The notes: generated from the sequence alone by a model not told the origin. A DNA stretch of 64,000 bases from Candidatus Omnitrophota bacterium (GCA_020632495.1 JACKFL010000005.1:1116001-1180000), one strand, 5' to 3'. Shown: positions 52,170 to 61,782, counted from the first letter of the stretch. Numbers and translations: made by a program.

Positions 52170-53147
52170 ATGAAAATCATGTTCTTCGTCACGTCCCTGC
52201 CATTTCTCTGTATGTATGCCTACGCGGCCTACCAGTCGCGGCGCTTTGCGGCGATCGCCGGACAGCCGGCGGGACTGGCCTTTATTTTGTTTTGCGGGCT
52301 GATCGTGCGCTGGTTTATCCTGGCCGTGTTTATGTTCACCGCGCCGGGCAACATCATCGCGCAAAAGGTCCTCGCGGCCTCATACATTCCGTTTACGATC
52401 GGTCTGTTGATCTGCGTCTTCGGTTGGCGCCGGGGAGAGGAGGCCACTTACCGAGGTCCGGCGATCTTTGCCGGGCTGGGAGTGGCGGTGCCGCTGATCG
52501 CTCCCGTGTTGATCGGTCTGGCGGTCCAATCGCTGCACGACGGCAGTGATCCCGAAAGCATGCTGCCGGTGATGATCGTGGTCGGGTGCCTGAATTCCGC
52601 GTTGAGTTTCGCGGGGTTGGTCCTGCTGTACAAGGCGATCTTCGGCTGGCGGGGGTATGATTTGCAGCAGCTGCCCGGTACGGTCCCGCTGCCGGCCGTT
52701 GCGGATACCGTGGCCGAGGGGGGTAACGAAGGCACAACCGCCGCGCCGGCACAGCCGCTTCCCGAACCGCCGGGCGTGTTTGAGGAGCGGGATTTTATTC
52801 CCTATATCTGCGGCGTGATGCTGTTAGGGGGCTGTTTGATTGTGCCGGTGATCTGGGGGATGTTTCTCGATCTCAGTTATGAAAAGTCTCTGTTTCCTTC
52901 GATCCTGTCGTGCGGCGTATTCGCGTTGTCGCATACCAAGAAAGGGAATTTTTTGTTCGGCCGGTTTATCGTCTTGAATCTGTACGTGTTTTTTACCATC
53001 ATGCGTACGGCCGCCAAGTACGGATCGGGCGGCGGCAAACCGATGTTTATGGCCGGCGGAGCGCTGGGTTTTATCGTTATGGCTGTCTGCGGCTGGGCCG
53101 GCATCGGAGTGATGCGCTTGCTCCGCAAGCTCGTCGCCGGATCGTAG
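52170..53147 (+). CDS. Multi-pass membrane protein of unknown function
   Basis: A 325-residue protein with about seven to eight predicted helices (first near 1-20, then about 35-55, 70-90, 100-120, 135-155, 205-225, 265-285 and 295-315). A proline-rich cytoplasmic or periplasmic loop with EGGNEGTTAAPAQPLPEPPG separates the two halves. No transporter motif recognised. It starts with ATG after CAAGGA. Confidence 0.65.
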   Translation: MKIMFFVTSLPFLCMYAYAAYQSRRFAAIAGQPAGLAFILFCGLIVRWFILAVFMFTAPGNIIAQKVLAASYIPFTIGLLICVFGWRRGEEATYRGPAIFAGLGVAVPLIAPVLIGLAVQSLHDGSDPESMLPVMIVVGCLNSALSFAGLVLLYKAIFGWRGYDLQQLPGTVPLPAVADTVAEGGNEGTTAAPAQPLPEPPGVFEERDFIPYICGVMLLGGCLIVPVIWGMFLDLSYEKSLFPSILSCGVFALSHTKKGNFLFGRFIVLNLYVFFTIMRTAAKYGSGGGKPMFMAGGALGFIVMAVCGWAGIGVMRLLRKLVAGS

Positions 53148-53231
53148 CCGCCGCGCACCGTCTGTCAGGGAAGTCATCCCGTCACTACGGATAAACAGTA
53201 GGAACCCTCCATCAGGAGAAAGGAATTATTT

Positions 53232-53984
53232 ATGCCAAGAGTCACCACCGGAGTCTTAGTTGCCGTCTTGATTTTCATCACCGCTACCGCGCACGCCGCG
53301 CTGGGGAAATTTGTGGATTACGAAGTCGACGGTCTGCCGTATGAGGGCTATTACGTCGATCCCGGAGAAGGCGCGCCGTTTGTGTTGCTGATCCATGACT
53401 GGGACGGGTTGACGGATTACGAGGTAAAACGTGCCGAGATGCTCGGCGAACTCGGTTACCGCGTCTTTGCCGCGGATCTGTTCGGTAAAGGCGTGCGGCC
53501 TGAGGCGGAGGAAGACCGGCGCAAACTCACACGGGATTTGTACGCCGACCGTAAGAAGATGCGCGCGCTGATGTTCGGGGCGCTGACGACAGTCGAGAAT
53601 ATGGATGTGGATGTGGAGAACGCGGTGGCCACCGGATATTGTTTCGGCGGGGCCGCGGTGCTGGAGCTGGCGCGTTCCGGTGCCGACATGCGGGGCTTCG
53701 TCCCGTTCCACGGCGGTTTGAAGACACCCGACGGGCAGGACTATTCGCGCGTGCAGGGTAAGGTGCTGGTCTTTCACGGGACCGCGGATTCCGCCGTATC
53801 GATGGAAGAATTTTCCAAGCTCGCCAGTGACCTCGAGGCTGCCGGAATTGAGCACGAGATGATCACCTACGGCGGCGCCGTGCACGCCTTCACCGTGTTC
53901 GACCGGCCGGAGCGCTACAACGAAACCGCCGACAAACAATCGTGGACGCGGTTTGTGGCGTTCTTAGAGGAGGAGTTGAAATAA
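53232..53984 (+). CDS. Secreted dienelactone hydrolase family protein
   Basis: A 250-residue alpha/beta hydrolase with a signal peptide (about 1-23, ending AHAA). LIHDWDGLTDYEVKRAEML near 53, the nucleophile elbow GYCFGG with C137, GTADSAVSMEEF with D188-type acid, and GAVHAFTVFDRPERYNETA with the catalytic histidine make up the Cys-Asp-His triad of dienelactone hydrolases. Periplasmic forms are common in Gram-negatives; substrate unknown. Confidence 0.88.
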   Translation: MPRVTTGVLVAVLIFITATAHAALGKFVDYEVDGLPYEGYYVDPGEGAPFVLLIHDWDGLTDYEVKRAEMLGELGYRVFAADLFGKGVRPEAEEDRRKLTRDLYADRKKMRALMFGALTTVENMDVDVENAVATGYCFGGAAVLELARSGADMRGFVPFHGGLKTPDGQDYSRVQGKVLVFHGTADSAVSMEEFSKLASDLEAAGIEHEMITYGGAVHAFTVFDRPERYNETADKQSWTRFVAFLEEELK

Positions 53985-54108
53985 GTGATGAGTGATGGGT
54001 GGTGAGTGCGGATATGTACGGTTATTTTCATGGATAGTGTTGCGGGAGAGTGGGCACTTCCGGTTCCGACGGCCTGCGGCCGGTTGTTCTGAGTTATAGG
54101 ATGGTTGA

Positions 54109-55779
54109 GTGAGAATATTATTATTCCTTCTATGTAGCGGATTGATGACCGCGACAGGTGTCGCCGCGGCCGACGGCGAGGTGCGGCCGGATTGTCGCTT
54201 CCCGGGGGCGGTGTGCGGGCTGGTGGACGCGCGCGGCGAGGTGGTGATGGAGCCGAAGTATGATTTCATCGGGGAATTCACCGACGGTTACGCCGTATTC
54301 GGACAGGACGGGGCCTACGGGATCCTCAACACGTCCGGACGGGAGGTGACCCCGGCCGTCTACGAGCAGGTCGAAGAATTGAGCAACGGTTATGCCGTGA
54401 TCATCAAGGACCGTCAGCGCGCGGCAGTCGATATGCGCGGCGGCATCCTGGTCCCGCCTGAGTACCATGTCATGCACATCCTCGGCGCGGGCAGTTTTCT
54501 CGCCGGCAAATACCGCAAGTTGTCACCCGACGGCTCACGCGCGGATTGGACCGTCATCAATACCGCCGACGGGACCGCCGTGAAGGTCGACAAGGAACAC
54601 CTCTTCGCCATCACCCGCCACGCGCCGCCGCAGCGGTTTGTGACCGGCGACCGGTTGGTGGGTTTCGATCTGCTCGAACACACCGGCAAGGTCTTGCTGA
54701 CGGGCCTGGACCGCGTTTACGAACTCGGTCCGTCCGGTCCCGGGGCGGCGGAGATCATCGATCCGCTGTACGTTTTCGGTAAATCCGGTAAGGCCGGAGC
54801 CATCGACCGCAACGGTAATGTGGTGGTCCCCTTTGAATATGACCGGCTGCGTGTCTCACCGGTCGGCCCGCAGATCGCCTTTCGCCGGATTGGGGAGGAC
54901 CAGTTCGGCTACATGTCCCGCGACGGGGCCGTCTTGATAACGCCGCGTTTTGACGAGGCCGCGGCCTTTGACGCTGACGGCCGCGCACCGGTGGTCTTCG
55001 GCGGGATTAAGGGATGGATCGATACCTCCGGCAAGTTTCACCGCGACAATGCCTGTGACGACGGCCGGCGTCTGGTCCAAAGCGGTGCCGCCTATCTGGT
55101 GGTCGGCCGGGACAACCAACCGCTGCACCGGGAACGCTGGGATGATATCGAGTTCTTCTGCGACCGGCCGAGCCGCGTCACTCTGGGCCGGCGGTCCGGA
55201 TATCTCAATGCCGACGGGAGTCTGGTCGGCGGCCATTTGTTTTACCGGGCCGGCCGGGCCGGTTTTCGGGAGGGCATTGCCGAGGTGTGGCTGGAGCGCG
55301 ACCGGATGCTGGTCCTGGGGCCCGACGGCCGCCGGGTGCTCGGTCCGCTGGAGGTCCCTCAACGGAATTTTTACGCGCGTTACCCCGACGGGATCACCCG
55401 CGAATTGCTCGAGCGGGCCACGCGCGATCCGCGGGCGCTGGATTTCGGCGCGTCCCGGTACTGCCCCGACGACGGGGTGTCCATCTACCGCGCCAGCCGC
55501 AACCGCACCACGTATACCGACGCGTCGGGAAATGTCATGATCCAGGGCCGGTTTGTTAATGCGTATTGTTTCGAAGAAGGCTTGGCCTGGGTCGTCCCCG
55601 AGACGTCCGAACGCTGGTGCCGGATGAACAAACGCGGCGAAGTCCTCTCCGATACCTGCACGCTCAACGATCCGTATCCCACCGTACAAAAGCAGGAACA
55701 GCGCGAACGGGAAAATACCCAGGAAATCTATTTCACTCCCAAAGTCCGCAACTGGTCGACCGGCTGGCGCGGGCTTTAA
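54109..55779 (+). CDS. Secreted WG-repeat protein
   Basis: A 556-residue exported protein with a short signal peptide (about 1-20). WG-type repeats of about 35-45 residues follow: YDFIGEFTDGYAVFGQDGAY with GILNTSG, VYEQVEELSNGYAVI, YDRLRVSPVGPQIAFR, FDEAAAFDADGRAPVVFGGI with KGWIDTSG, and later degenerate units. Such proteins form beta-propeller or solenoid surfaces for binding; partners unknown. GTG start is used since it begins the signal sequence; no better RBS-linked start is seen. Confidence 0.75.
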   Translation: MRILLFLLCSGLMTATGVAAADGEVRPDCRFPGAVCGLVDARGEVVMEPKYDFIGEFTDGYAVFGQDGAYGILNTSGREVTPAVYEQVEELSNGYAVIIKDRQRAAVDMRGGILVPPEYHVMHILGAGSFLAGKYRKLSPDGSRADWTVINTADGTAVKVDKEHLFAITRHAPPQRFVTGDRLVGFDLLEHTGKVLLTGLDRVYELGPSGPGAAEIIDPLYVFGKSGKAGAIDRNGNVVVPFEYDRLRVSPVGPQIAFRRIGEDQFGYMSRDGAVLITPRFDEAAAFDADGRAPVVFGGIKGWIDTSGKFHRDNACDDGRRLVQSGAAYLVVGRDNQPLHRERWDDIEFFCDRPSRVTLGRRSGYLNADGSLVGGHLFYRAGRAGFREGIAEVWLERDRMLVLGPDGRRVLGPLEVPQRNFYARYPDGITRELLERATRDPRALDFGASRYCPDDGVSIYRASRNRTTYTDASGNVMIQGRFVNAYCFEEGLAWVVPETSERWCRMNKRGEVLSDTCTLNDPYPTVQKQEQRERENTQEIYFTPKVRNWSTGWRGL

Positions 55780-55798
55780 CGCGGACGATTTCAATGCA

Positions 55799-55832
55799 GG
55801 GGACAGTCTCTAATCAGGGGGTGTCCTCTTTT
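55799..55832. terminator. Hairpin between convergent genes, GGGGACAGTC-type
   Basis: AGGGGACAGTC faces GGTGTCCTCT and is followed by six T. It probably ends transcription of the WG-repeat gene and belongs to the palindrome family. Confidence 0.6.
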
Positions 55833-55850
55833 TTATGGTTTTGAAGGTGG

Positions 55851-58007
55851 TTATGCCGGCATGGCGGCTTTGATGCGTTCGGGTGTCATGGGCAGCTGGG
55901 TCACACGCGCGCCGCAGGCGTCGTAGATGGCGTTGGCCACGGCGCCGCCGACGGCGATCACGGCCGGTTCGCCTCCGCCGAGCGGGCGTTCGAATTTGTC
56001 GCCGACCAACAGCGTCTCGATTTTGGGGACGGAGGAAAAGCGGGGGAGTTCGTAGGTGCCGAAGTTGGTGTCATGCATCCGGCCGTTGGCGAAATGCACG
56101 TCCTCGGTCAGGGTATACCCGAGTCCCATCGTGATCCCGCCTTCCATTTGAATTTCCAAGCCTTCCGGATTGATGGTCAGGCCGTTGTCCTGGGCGCAGA
56201 CGATGCGTTTGACTTGGGTGTATCCGGTGACCTTGTCCACCTCGACCTCGGCGATCATGGCCACGTACGCGCCGACGTCGGTGCCGATGGCGATCCCGCG
56301 GCCGAGTCCGCCGGGAGATTCGCCCGGGACCCAGCCGTAGTGTTTCGCCGCCGCTTCCAACGTCTTTTTCATGCGCTTGTCGGTAAGGTGCATCATCCGG
56401 AATTCGAGCGGATCGATCCCGGCTGCGGCCGTCATGATGTCGACTTGGGACTCACGGGCAAAGGTATTGGTGTTGTTGCCGGGCGCGCGCCACGCCCCGG
56501 TCAGCACCGGGTGCGCGTCGGGGTAGCTGTAACCCTTGGCGCCGTAAACACTCGTGCGCAGGTGCGGCACCTTGTATTGATGCTTGCTGCCCCGGCCGCC
56601 GGCGTAATAGGTGTGAAAGTCCCAAAAACTCATTTTGCCGTTGTCCGCGATGCCGGAGTTGATCTTGACGATCGCCGCGGGTCGGTAATGGTCATAAAAG
56701 AATTCTTCCTCGCGGCTCCAGGCGACCTGGACCGGCCGGCCGGTGGCCATCGCCAGGATCGCCGCTTCAACCACCTGCAGATTCCGGCTTTTTCCGCCGA
56801 AACCGCCGCCGACAAAAGGAGTGAGGACCCGGATCTTATCGACGGGCAGGCCGAGTTCCGAGGCGACCTTCTCCCGGGCCCCGAACGGATTCTGCGTTGA
56901 GGCCCAGATCGTCATCTCGCCGTCTTTGAAATGCGCCACCGCCGCGTGCGGCTCCATGGGCGCGTGCGCCACGTAGCCGTCGAGGTACGTGTGCTCGAAG
57001 ACCTTGACCGAATCCTTGCGGCCCGTGTCCAGAGTGCCCGCGACATCGGGGACCTGCGGCGCGCCGGCTTCCTTTAAAAGATGATCGAAGATCGTTTTCT
57101 CATTTACCTGAATGGAACTGGGGGTAAACTCGGCCCGGATCTTGGCGACCGCCTGTTCGGCGACATCGGGGTACTTGTGCAAGGCCGCGAGTACGCCGCG
57201 TTCGTGGACGAGCTGTACGCCGTCGACCGACTTGGCCGCGCTCACGTCCGCCTTGATGAGTTTGACGCCATGGGCCGGCGGCCGGAAGATTTTGGCGTAG
57301 AGCATACCGGGCAGGGTGATATCCGCGGCATACTTCGCCCGTCCGGTCACCTTGTCATAACCGTCCAGGCGGGTCACCGCGGTGCCGATGGTCTTGAAAT
57401 CCCCCGGGTTTTTCAAATAGACCGTAGACTGGGCGCGTTTGCGCAGCAGTTTTCCCTTGGTCAGCGCGCCATAGGCGATGCGCTTCTTGGCGTCACCGGT
57501 GACAAAGACGACGCCGTCTTCGACGCTCAATTCTTCGACGGGAACTTCGAGATGCTGACTGGCCAACTGCAGGAGGATGGTGCGGGCCTCGGCCCCGGCC
57601 GCGCGCAATTGCGGGCCGAACTGCGGCGTGCTCAACGAACCCCACGTGCCGCGGTCATACGGACACAGGCGCGTGTCGCCCATGACCATGGTGACCCGGT
57701 CGAGCGGGACGTCCAGCTCTTCAGCCAGCATTTGCGCCAAGGAGGTCACAATGCCCTGGCCCATTTCGATCTTGCCCGTGAGGCAGGTGACGCGGCCGTC
57801 TTCGCCGATACGGACCATCGTGTTGACGTCCAGTGACAGCAGCTCTTTGGTCGGCGGTCCGGTGACCTGGGAGAGGGCGGGGCGCAGGTCGCTGAGGGCC
57901 CACATCACAAACAGGCCGCCGCCGAAGACCTTGAGGAATGTCCGCCGGGTCATCGCGAAGGGTGAGGTGTACTCCCCGAAGTCGCACTGTTCGATTTCGT
58001 CAGGCAA
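55851..58007 (-). CDS. Molybdopterin-binding large subunit of a xanthine dehydrogenase-family oxidase (IorB-like)
   Basis: A 718-residue molybdenum hydroxylase large subunit. It begins with a Tat-like signal (TRRTFLKVFGGGLFVMWAL at about 20-38), unlike cytoplasmic XDH and typical of isoquinoline oxidoreductase-type IorB. KIEMGQGIVTSLAQMLAEEL and LTPFVGGGFGGKSRN (with the GGGFGG cofactor loop), TGAWRAPGNNTNTFARESQV and QMEGGITMGLGYTLTED match the family. With the small Fe-S subunit it forms a two-subunit enzyme with no FAD protein, so electrons probably go to a periplasmic cytochrome. Substrate unknown. Confidence 0.92.
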   Translation of the reverse strand: MPDEIEQCDFGEYTSPFAMTRRTFLKVFGGGLFVMWALSDLRPALSQVTGPPTKELLSLDVNTMVRIGEDGRVTCLTGKIEMGQGIVTSLAQMLAEELDVPLDRVTMVMGDTRLCPYDRGTWGSLSTPQFGPQLRAAGAEARTILLQLASQHLEVPVEELSVEDGVVFVTGDAKKRIAYGALTKGKLLRKRAQSTVYLKNPGDFKTIGTAVTRLDGYDKVTGRAKYAADITLPGMLYAKIFRPPAHGVKLIKADVSAAKSVDGVQLVHERGVLAALHKYPDVAEQAVAKIRAEFTPSSIQVNEKTIFDHLLKEAGAPQVPDVAGTLDTGRKDSVKVFEHTYLDGYVAHAPMEPHAAVAHFKDGEMTIWASTQNPFGAREKVASELGLPVDKIRVLTPFVGGGFGGKSRNLQVVEAAILAMATGRPVQVAWSREEEFFYDHYRPAAIVKINSGIADNGKMSFWDFHTYYAGGRGSKHQYKVPHLRTSVYGAKGYSYPDAHPVLTGAWRAPGNNTNTFARESQVDIMTAAAGIDPLEFRMMHLTDKRMKKTLEAAAKHYGWVPGESPGGLGRGIAIGTDVGAYVAMIAEVEVDKVTGYTQVKRIVCAQDNGLTINPEGLEIQMEGGITMGLGYTLTEDVHFANGRMHDTNFGTYELPRFSSVPKIETLLVGDKFERPLGGGEPAVIAVGGAVANAIYDACGARVTQLPMTPERIKAAMPA

Positions 58008-58485
58008 CGGGGATCTCCTTTCGCATTTCCTTGGCCGCGGCCTTGATGGCCCGGATGATGCGCTGATGAGCGCCGCAGCGGCACAGATTTTGGTCCATGG
58101 CGTTGATAATATCCTGATCGCTGGGATCGGATTTGCGCTGGAGCAGTCCGTAAGCGGAGAGGATCATGCCCGGCGTGCAATAACCGCACTGCATGCCGTC
58201 GTGTTCCATGAATGCCTTTTGCAGGGGGTGAGGGGAGCCGTTGCGTTCCAGGCCCTCGATGGTGGTGACATCGGCGCCCTGGACGTTATTGATATCGATC
58301 CGGCAGGCGCGCCGGGATTTGCCGTTGATGAGGACGACGCAGGATCCGCAATAAGCCTTGCCGCATCCGTACTTGGTGCCGGTCAAGGCCAGATCGGTGC
58401 GTAATACCCATAACAGCTTGCGGTCGCCGTCGGTGTCGACGGTAACCGGTTTGCCGTTCAGGGTAAAGCTGATGGAGGTCTGCAT
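58000..58485 (-). CDS. (2Fe-2S)-binding small subunit of the molybdenum hydroxylase (IorA-like)
   Basis: A 161-residue protein with two 2Fe-2S clusters. The plant-type N-terminal cluster uses CGKAYCGSCVVLINGKSRRAC; the second uses CGYCTPGM and CRCGAH. This matches the small subunit of IorAB/CoxS-like enzymes. It overlaps the large subunit by eight bases and is translated first. ATG 58485 is preferred over a TTG at 58488. Confidence 0.93.
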   Translation of the reverse strand: MQTSISFTLNGKPVTVDTDGDRKLLWVLRTDLALTGTKYGCGKAYCGSCVVLINGKSRRACRIDINNVQGADVTTIEGLERNGSPHPLQKAFMEHDGMQCGYCTPGMILSAYGLLQRKSDPSDQDIINAMDQNLCRCGAHQRIIRAIKAAAKEMRKEIPVA

Positions 58486-58640
58486 CAAAAATGTCCCGAA
58501 AGATTAAAGATTGACGCGGCTGGGTCGAAGCAGGCGGATGGTGGTCTGGGCAACCGGGCAGAGTAATGGCAACTGTTCCTATTGTAGCGGGGATGGAGAT
58601 TGTTGACAACTGATTTAACGCTATGCGGTGGTTATTAATT

Positions 58641-58798
58641 TCGAATATCGAATCCTCGAAATCCGAAGAAATATCGAATCCTCAAATGACCGAATGTTCG
58701 AAACGGTGGAATAATGGGTGTCCCGAATGTCCGGTGTTTCGGAAATTCGAAGATTTGGTGATTCGGATTTCCTTCGAACATTCGAAGATTCGATATTC
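58641..58798. repeat. ATCCGAAT-type fold-back element, copy 2
   Basis: TCGAATATCGAATCCTCGAA (58641-58660) is inverted near 58781-58798 as TTCGAAGATTCGATATTC. Between them GAAATCCGAA and TTCGGATTTC form inner arms. It fills most of the 325-base gap 58486-58810, in which no gene was seen. Related to 30531-30738. Confidence 0.6.
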
Positions 58799-58810
58799 TT
58801 AACCAATCTG

Positions 58811-59788
58811 TTACTCTTGCAAGTCCCCCACCAGGTCCTCCGCGTTCAAGTACTTGTCCTTATTGATTTCCTTCATCCACATGTCGAGTATCTCCGGAAA
58901 CTTCTGCACCCGCGCGTCGCCGTAACGGGAGCTTTTGTAGGTGCGCATGGCGTCCCAGTGGGAGTTGATGTAGCTGACCGCCTGCGGTTTGGTCTCCTCG
59001 ATAAACTGAAAGAACTTGTCGTACCAGTCCTGCTTGGCGCGCAGCGTGTACATCCCGAACGGGGAGGCCTCAGCGATCATGAAGTTCTTTCCCTTTAAGT
59101 ACGCCTGCCAGTAGAAGCTCATGGCGGTTTCGTATTGGGAGGGAGAAAAGTAGGAGATGCCGAACCAGTCGACATATTCGTCGCCCGGGTACCACATCAT
59201 CGGATCCTTGTCGGTCATTTTGGCCGCGGAGTGCCAGACGAACGCGACATTCGTTACCCCCTTGGCGCGGAAGCGCTTGACGATGCGCTGAAAGGCGAAT
59301 TTGTATTGGGTGGTATCGTAATTGTTGGTGGGTTCATCGAACTCATACCCGATGCGTAGAAACACCGGCCGGTCGAGCGCTGCCAACCAGTCCGCGAGCT
59401 TGTCGATGTTTTCGTCGTAGGTCCCGTCGTTGACCTGCAGCAGCGCGTCGACCATGTACAGCCCCAGCTGCAGGGTGCTGTTGGGATATTTTTCCATAAG
59501 AAAGCCGGCATGATGCAGACCGGCACCGTTGCTGAACGGCAGCGACAGTCCGGAAAGTGTTTGGATCGAGGTATACTCCATCATCCCGCCGGGGACGGTC
59601 TTGGTGGCGTTGACGTAGGCTTCGATGGTGGGTTTGTCCTGGCCGACAATGAGCAGGGTCTTCTGCCACGGCGGCGCAAACCCGTTGTCCGGATCGAGCA
59701 CCGGCTGCGCGGACGCGCAGGGGGCCAGCAGAAGAAAAAAGAGCAAGTGCAGCGATACCGGACCGGATTTGAGCAAGGGCGATAACAT
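58811..59788 (-). CDS. GH26-like secreted glycosidase
   Basis: A 325-residue exported protein. A signal peptide (about 1-27, ending CASAQ) leads to a TIM-barrel-like domain. FLRIGYEFDEPTNNYD, FVWHSAA with WYPGDEYVDWFGISYF, and NFMIAEASPFGM resemble the GH26 beta-mannanase/glucanase pattern, with candidate acid/base glutamate in GYEFD and nucleophile in IAEAS. Substrate not predictable. An ATG at 59800 is an alternative start. Far from other polysaccharide genes. Confidence 0.7.
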   Translation of the reverse strand: MLSPLLKSGPVSLHLLFFLLLAPCASAQPVLDPDNGFAPPWQKTLLIVGQDKPTIEAYVNATKTVPGGMMEYTSIQTLSGLSLPFSNGAGLHHAGFLMEKYPNSTLQLGLYMVDALLQVNDGTYDENIDKLADWLAALDRPVFLRIGYEFDEPTNNYDTTQYKFAFQRIVKRFRAKGVTNVAFVWHSAAKMTDKDPMMWYPGDEYVDWFGISYFSPSQYETAMSFYWQAYLKGKNFMIAEASPFGMYTLRAKQDWYDKFFQFIEETKPQAVSYINSHWDAMRTYKSSRYGDARVQKFPEILDMWMKEINKDKYLNAEDLVGDLQE

Positions 59789-59921
59789 GACATATATCAT
59801 ATCCTAAATCGTCCCAAAATTCATCATGGACGATTACTTCCGCAGCCTTTAAGATAGTGTCCGGTCATAATTACAATCAATCGCCCTGTCTTTTAAACAT
59901 GCCGTAAAGGAGTTTACCGAT

Positions 59922-60284
59922 ATGGTTAAATTTGTTATGTGCCTGACCCGTCATCCGGATTTGTCCCGCGAGGAGTTTCAGGAGTACTGGCTGAACAGCC
60001 ACGGACCGTTCTTCCGCAAATTTCAGGCCGTGCACAAGGCCGGAAAATACACACAGCTGCATACCCTTACGACGCCGCTCAACGCCAATCTCATCGCGTC
60101 CCGCGGGATGACGGCCGAATACGACGGAATTGTAGAGGTGGAGTTTGAGTCCGAGCAGGCCTTCATGGACGCGATGAGTACGGAAGAAGGCCAGAGATTG
60201 GGCGCGGCCCTGCTGGAAGATGAAGGCCGCTTTATCGATCACAGCAAATCCACCGCGTTTATGGCGGTTGAGCACGAAGTTTAG
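59922..60284 (+). CDS. EthD domain protein
   Basis: A 120-residue ferredoxin-fold (dimeric alpha+beta barrel) protein. CLTRHPDLSREEFQEYWLNS with HGP near the start, YTQLHTL and YDGIVEVEFES match EthD. The family includes small oxygenase accessory proteins and decarboxylases; role here unknown. AAAGGAG lies well placed before the ATG. Likely a single gene. Confidence 0.85.
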   Translation: MVKFVMCLTRHPDLSREEFQEYWLNSHGPFFRKFQAVHKAGKYTQLHTLTTPLNANLIASRGMTAEYDGIVEVEFESEQAFMDAMSTEEGQRLGAALLEDEGRFIDHSKSTAFMAVEHEV

Positions 60285-60349
60285 TGTATGTCCATTGCCC
60301 TGAAATTAAGCCTTTGTCCTTTAAGAAAAGTTATGCGAGAGATAGCCGG

Positions 60350-60922
60350 ATGAATAAGAAAATTTTCCTCTGGTTCACGAATGTCTTTATCGTCTTTATG
60401 ATAGTGTCGCTGATGAGATCGCCGGGCGCATCCGCGGAAGAATCGGCTCGCGAGCGGTTGCGCCGTGCCCGTCAGGCCGACCGCGGTCCGTATGTCGCGA
60501 CGCCGGCGACCGGCAAGAACCAGGAGACGGTTCCCCCTCCGGTGGATACCGGACTGGGAGGAAAGGATCCCCGTGAGGATCTCTTCCGTTTTCTCATCCG
60601 TTATGAATGGTGCGGAAGCGATGTCCGCTATGTGTTCCAGCCCGACGGGAAGGCATTGTTGGTTTACGATACTCCCGAAGGCTCATACGGAAATCGGGAC
60701 GCGCTGGAGAAAAGATGGAATATCCCGGAAAGCGCCGACGCCGTGGTGTTTGATGACGGCAGCCGCATTGATATTGCCAGGCGCGAACGGCGGAGTTTTT
60801 GGGTGAAGATGTCAGCTGATCTGGGGATCGCCCAGTACATCGACTGCGGTCCCGGGGTCTGGCCGCACCGTTACTCCGTGAAGGACCTGCCGCCGCTGCC
60901 CCGGCGTAAGATGAAAAAGTGA
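60350..60922 (+). CDS. Secreted protein of unknown function
   Basis: A 190-residue exported protein. A hydrophobic signal segment (about 5-25) is followed by an arginine-rich linker (RERLRRARQADRG) and a beta domain with FLIRYEWCGSDVRYVFQPDG near 80-100. It may be lipid- or saccharide-binding; no family recognised. ATG 60350 gives the signal peptide; an in-frame ATG at 60284 is unlikely. Confidence 0.6.
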   Translation: MNKKIFLWFTNVFIVFMIVSLMRSPGASAEESARERLRRARQADRGPYVATPATGKNQETVPPPVDTGLGGKDPREDLFRFLIRYEWCGSDVRYVFQPDGKALLVYDTPEGSYGNRDALEKRWNIPESADAVVFDDGSRIDIARRERRSFWVKMSADLGIAQYIDCGPGVWPHRYSVKDLPPLPRRKMKK

Positions 60923-60953
60923 TTGAGGACGGTCTCCTCCAAAGGACACGCGT

Positions 60954-61370
60954 ATGCAAACCCATGTCGAATTCCGATCGGACAAGTTTCCTCCTTACGA
61001 AGGTGAGGAGGAACAGATCAATCCGGGTGTGTGGGGTAAACGTCTGGCTGAATACCTTTGCGAAAAGTTAGGCAACAAAGGCGTGGCGGTCGGGGACATC
61101 TTTGCCGAGGATTGGGGCTGGATCGTGCCGATTACCGGCAAACCGTTTAACATGTGGGTCGGCTGCGGGAATTATCAGGAATATCCGGATGACGGGTTCC
61201 TGGTCTTTATCGAGCCGAGCCGCCCTGTTATCAAGAAGTGGTTCAAGAAGATCGACGTATCGGCCGACATCACCGAACTGGCCGGCCGGTTGGATGCCGT
61301 CCTGCGGGATGATCCCGCCATCCGCGACGTGCGTTGGTGGACGGACGACGAGGTCGCCGGGAGAGGGTAG
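60954..61370 (+). CDS. Small soluble protein of unknown function
   Basis: A 138-residue protein. INPGVWGKRLAEYLCEKL (about 22-39), FAEDWGWIVPI and FNMWVGCGNYQEYPDDGFLV look like a small alpha/beta fold often found beside other short genes. No signal peptide. Four bases separate it from the CoA-binding protein gene, so they are co-transcribed. Confidence 0.65.
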   Translation: MQTHVEFRSDKFPPYEGEEEQINPGVWGKRLAEYLCEKLGNKGVAVGDIFAEDWGWIVPITGKPFNMWVGCGNYQEYPDDGFLVFIEPSRPVIKKWFKKIDVSADITELAGRLDAVLRDDPAIRDVRWWTDDEVAGRG

Positions 61371-61374
61371 ATTT

Positions 61375-61782
61375 ATGGAGGAAGAAATCCGCACAATACT
61401 GAGCGCTGCCCGGACCGTGGCCGTGGTCGGTCTCTCCGACAAGCCGGACCGGCCCAGTCACCGTGTGGCCGCGTACCTGCAGCAGCACGGATACAATATT
61501 ATCCCGGTCAATCCCAACGTGACGGAAGTCCTCGGGGAAAAGGCCTACGCCTCGTTACCGGATATCCCGGCGGCCGTGGATGTGGTCGACATCTTCCGCA
61601 AGTCCGCGGACGTCCCGCCGATTGTCGATGACGCGATCCGCATCGGCGCCAAGGTCGTGTGGATGCAGGAAGGGGTGGTCAACGAAGAAGCCGCCCGTAA
61701 AGCGCGCGCCGCCGGTCTGGCCGTGGTCATGGACCGGTGCATCTTAAAGGAACATCAAAAACATGGTGACGGACACCGGTAA
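61375..61782 (+). CDS. CoA-binding domain protein (YccU-like)
   Basis: A 135-residue Rossmann-fold protein. VAVVGLSDKPDRPSHRVAAY at about 14-33, IIPVNPNVTEVLGEKAYASL, VDVVDIFRKSADVPPIVDDA and VWMQEGVVNEEAARKARAAG match the CoA_binding_2 family, common as a single gene with no assigned reaction. ATG 61375 after a GGGAGAG stretch. Confidence 0.9.
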   Translation: MEEEIRTILSAARTVAVVGLSDKPDRPSHRVAAYLQQHGYNIIPVNPNVTEVLGEKAYASLPDIPAAVDVVDIFRKSADVPPIVDDAIRIGAKVVWMQEGVVNEEAARKARAAGLAVVMDRCILKEHQKHGDGHR

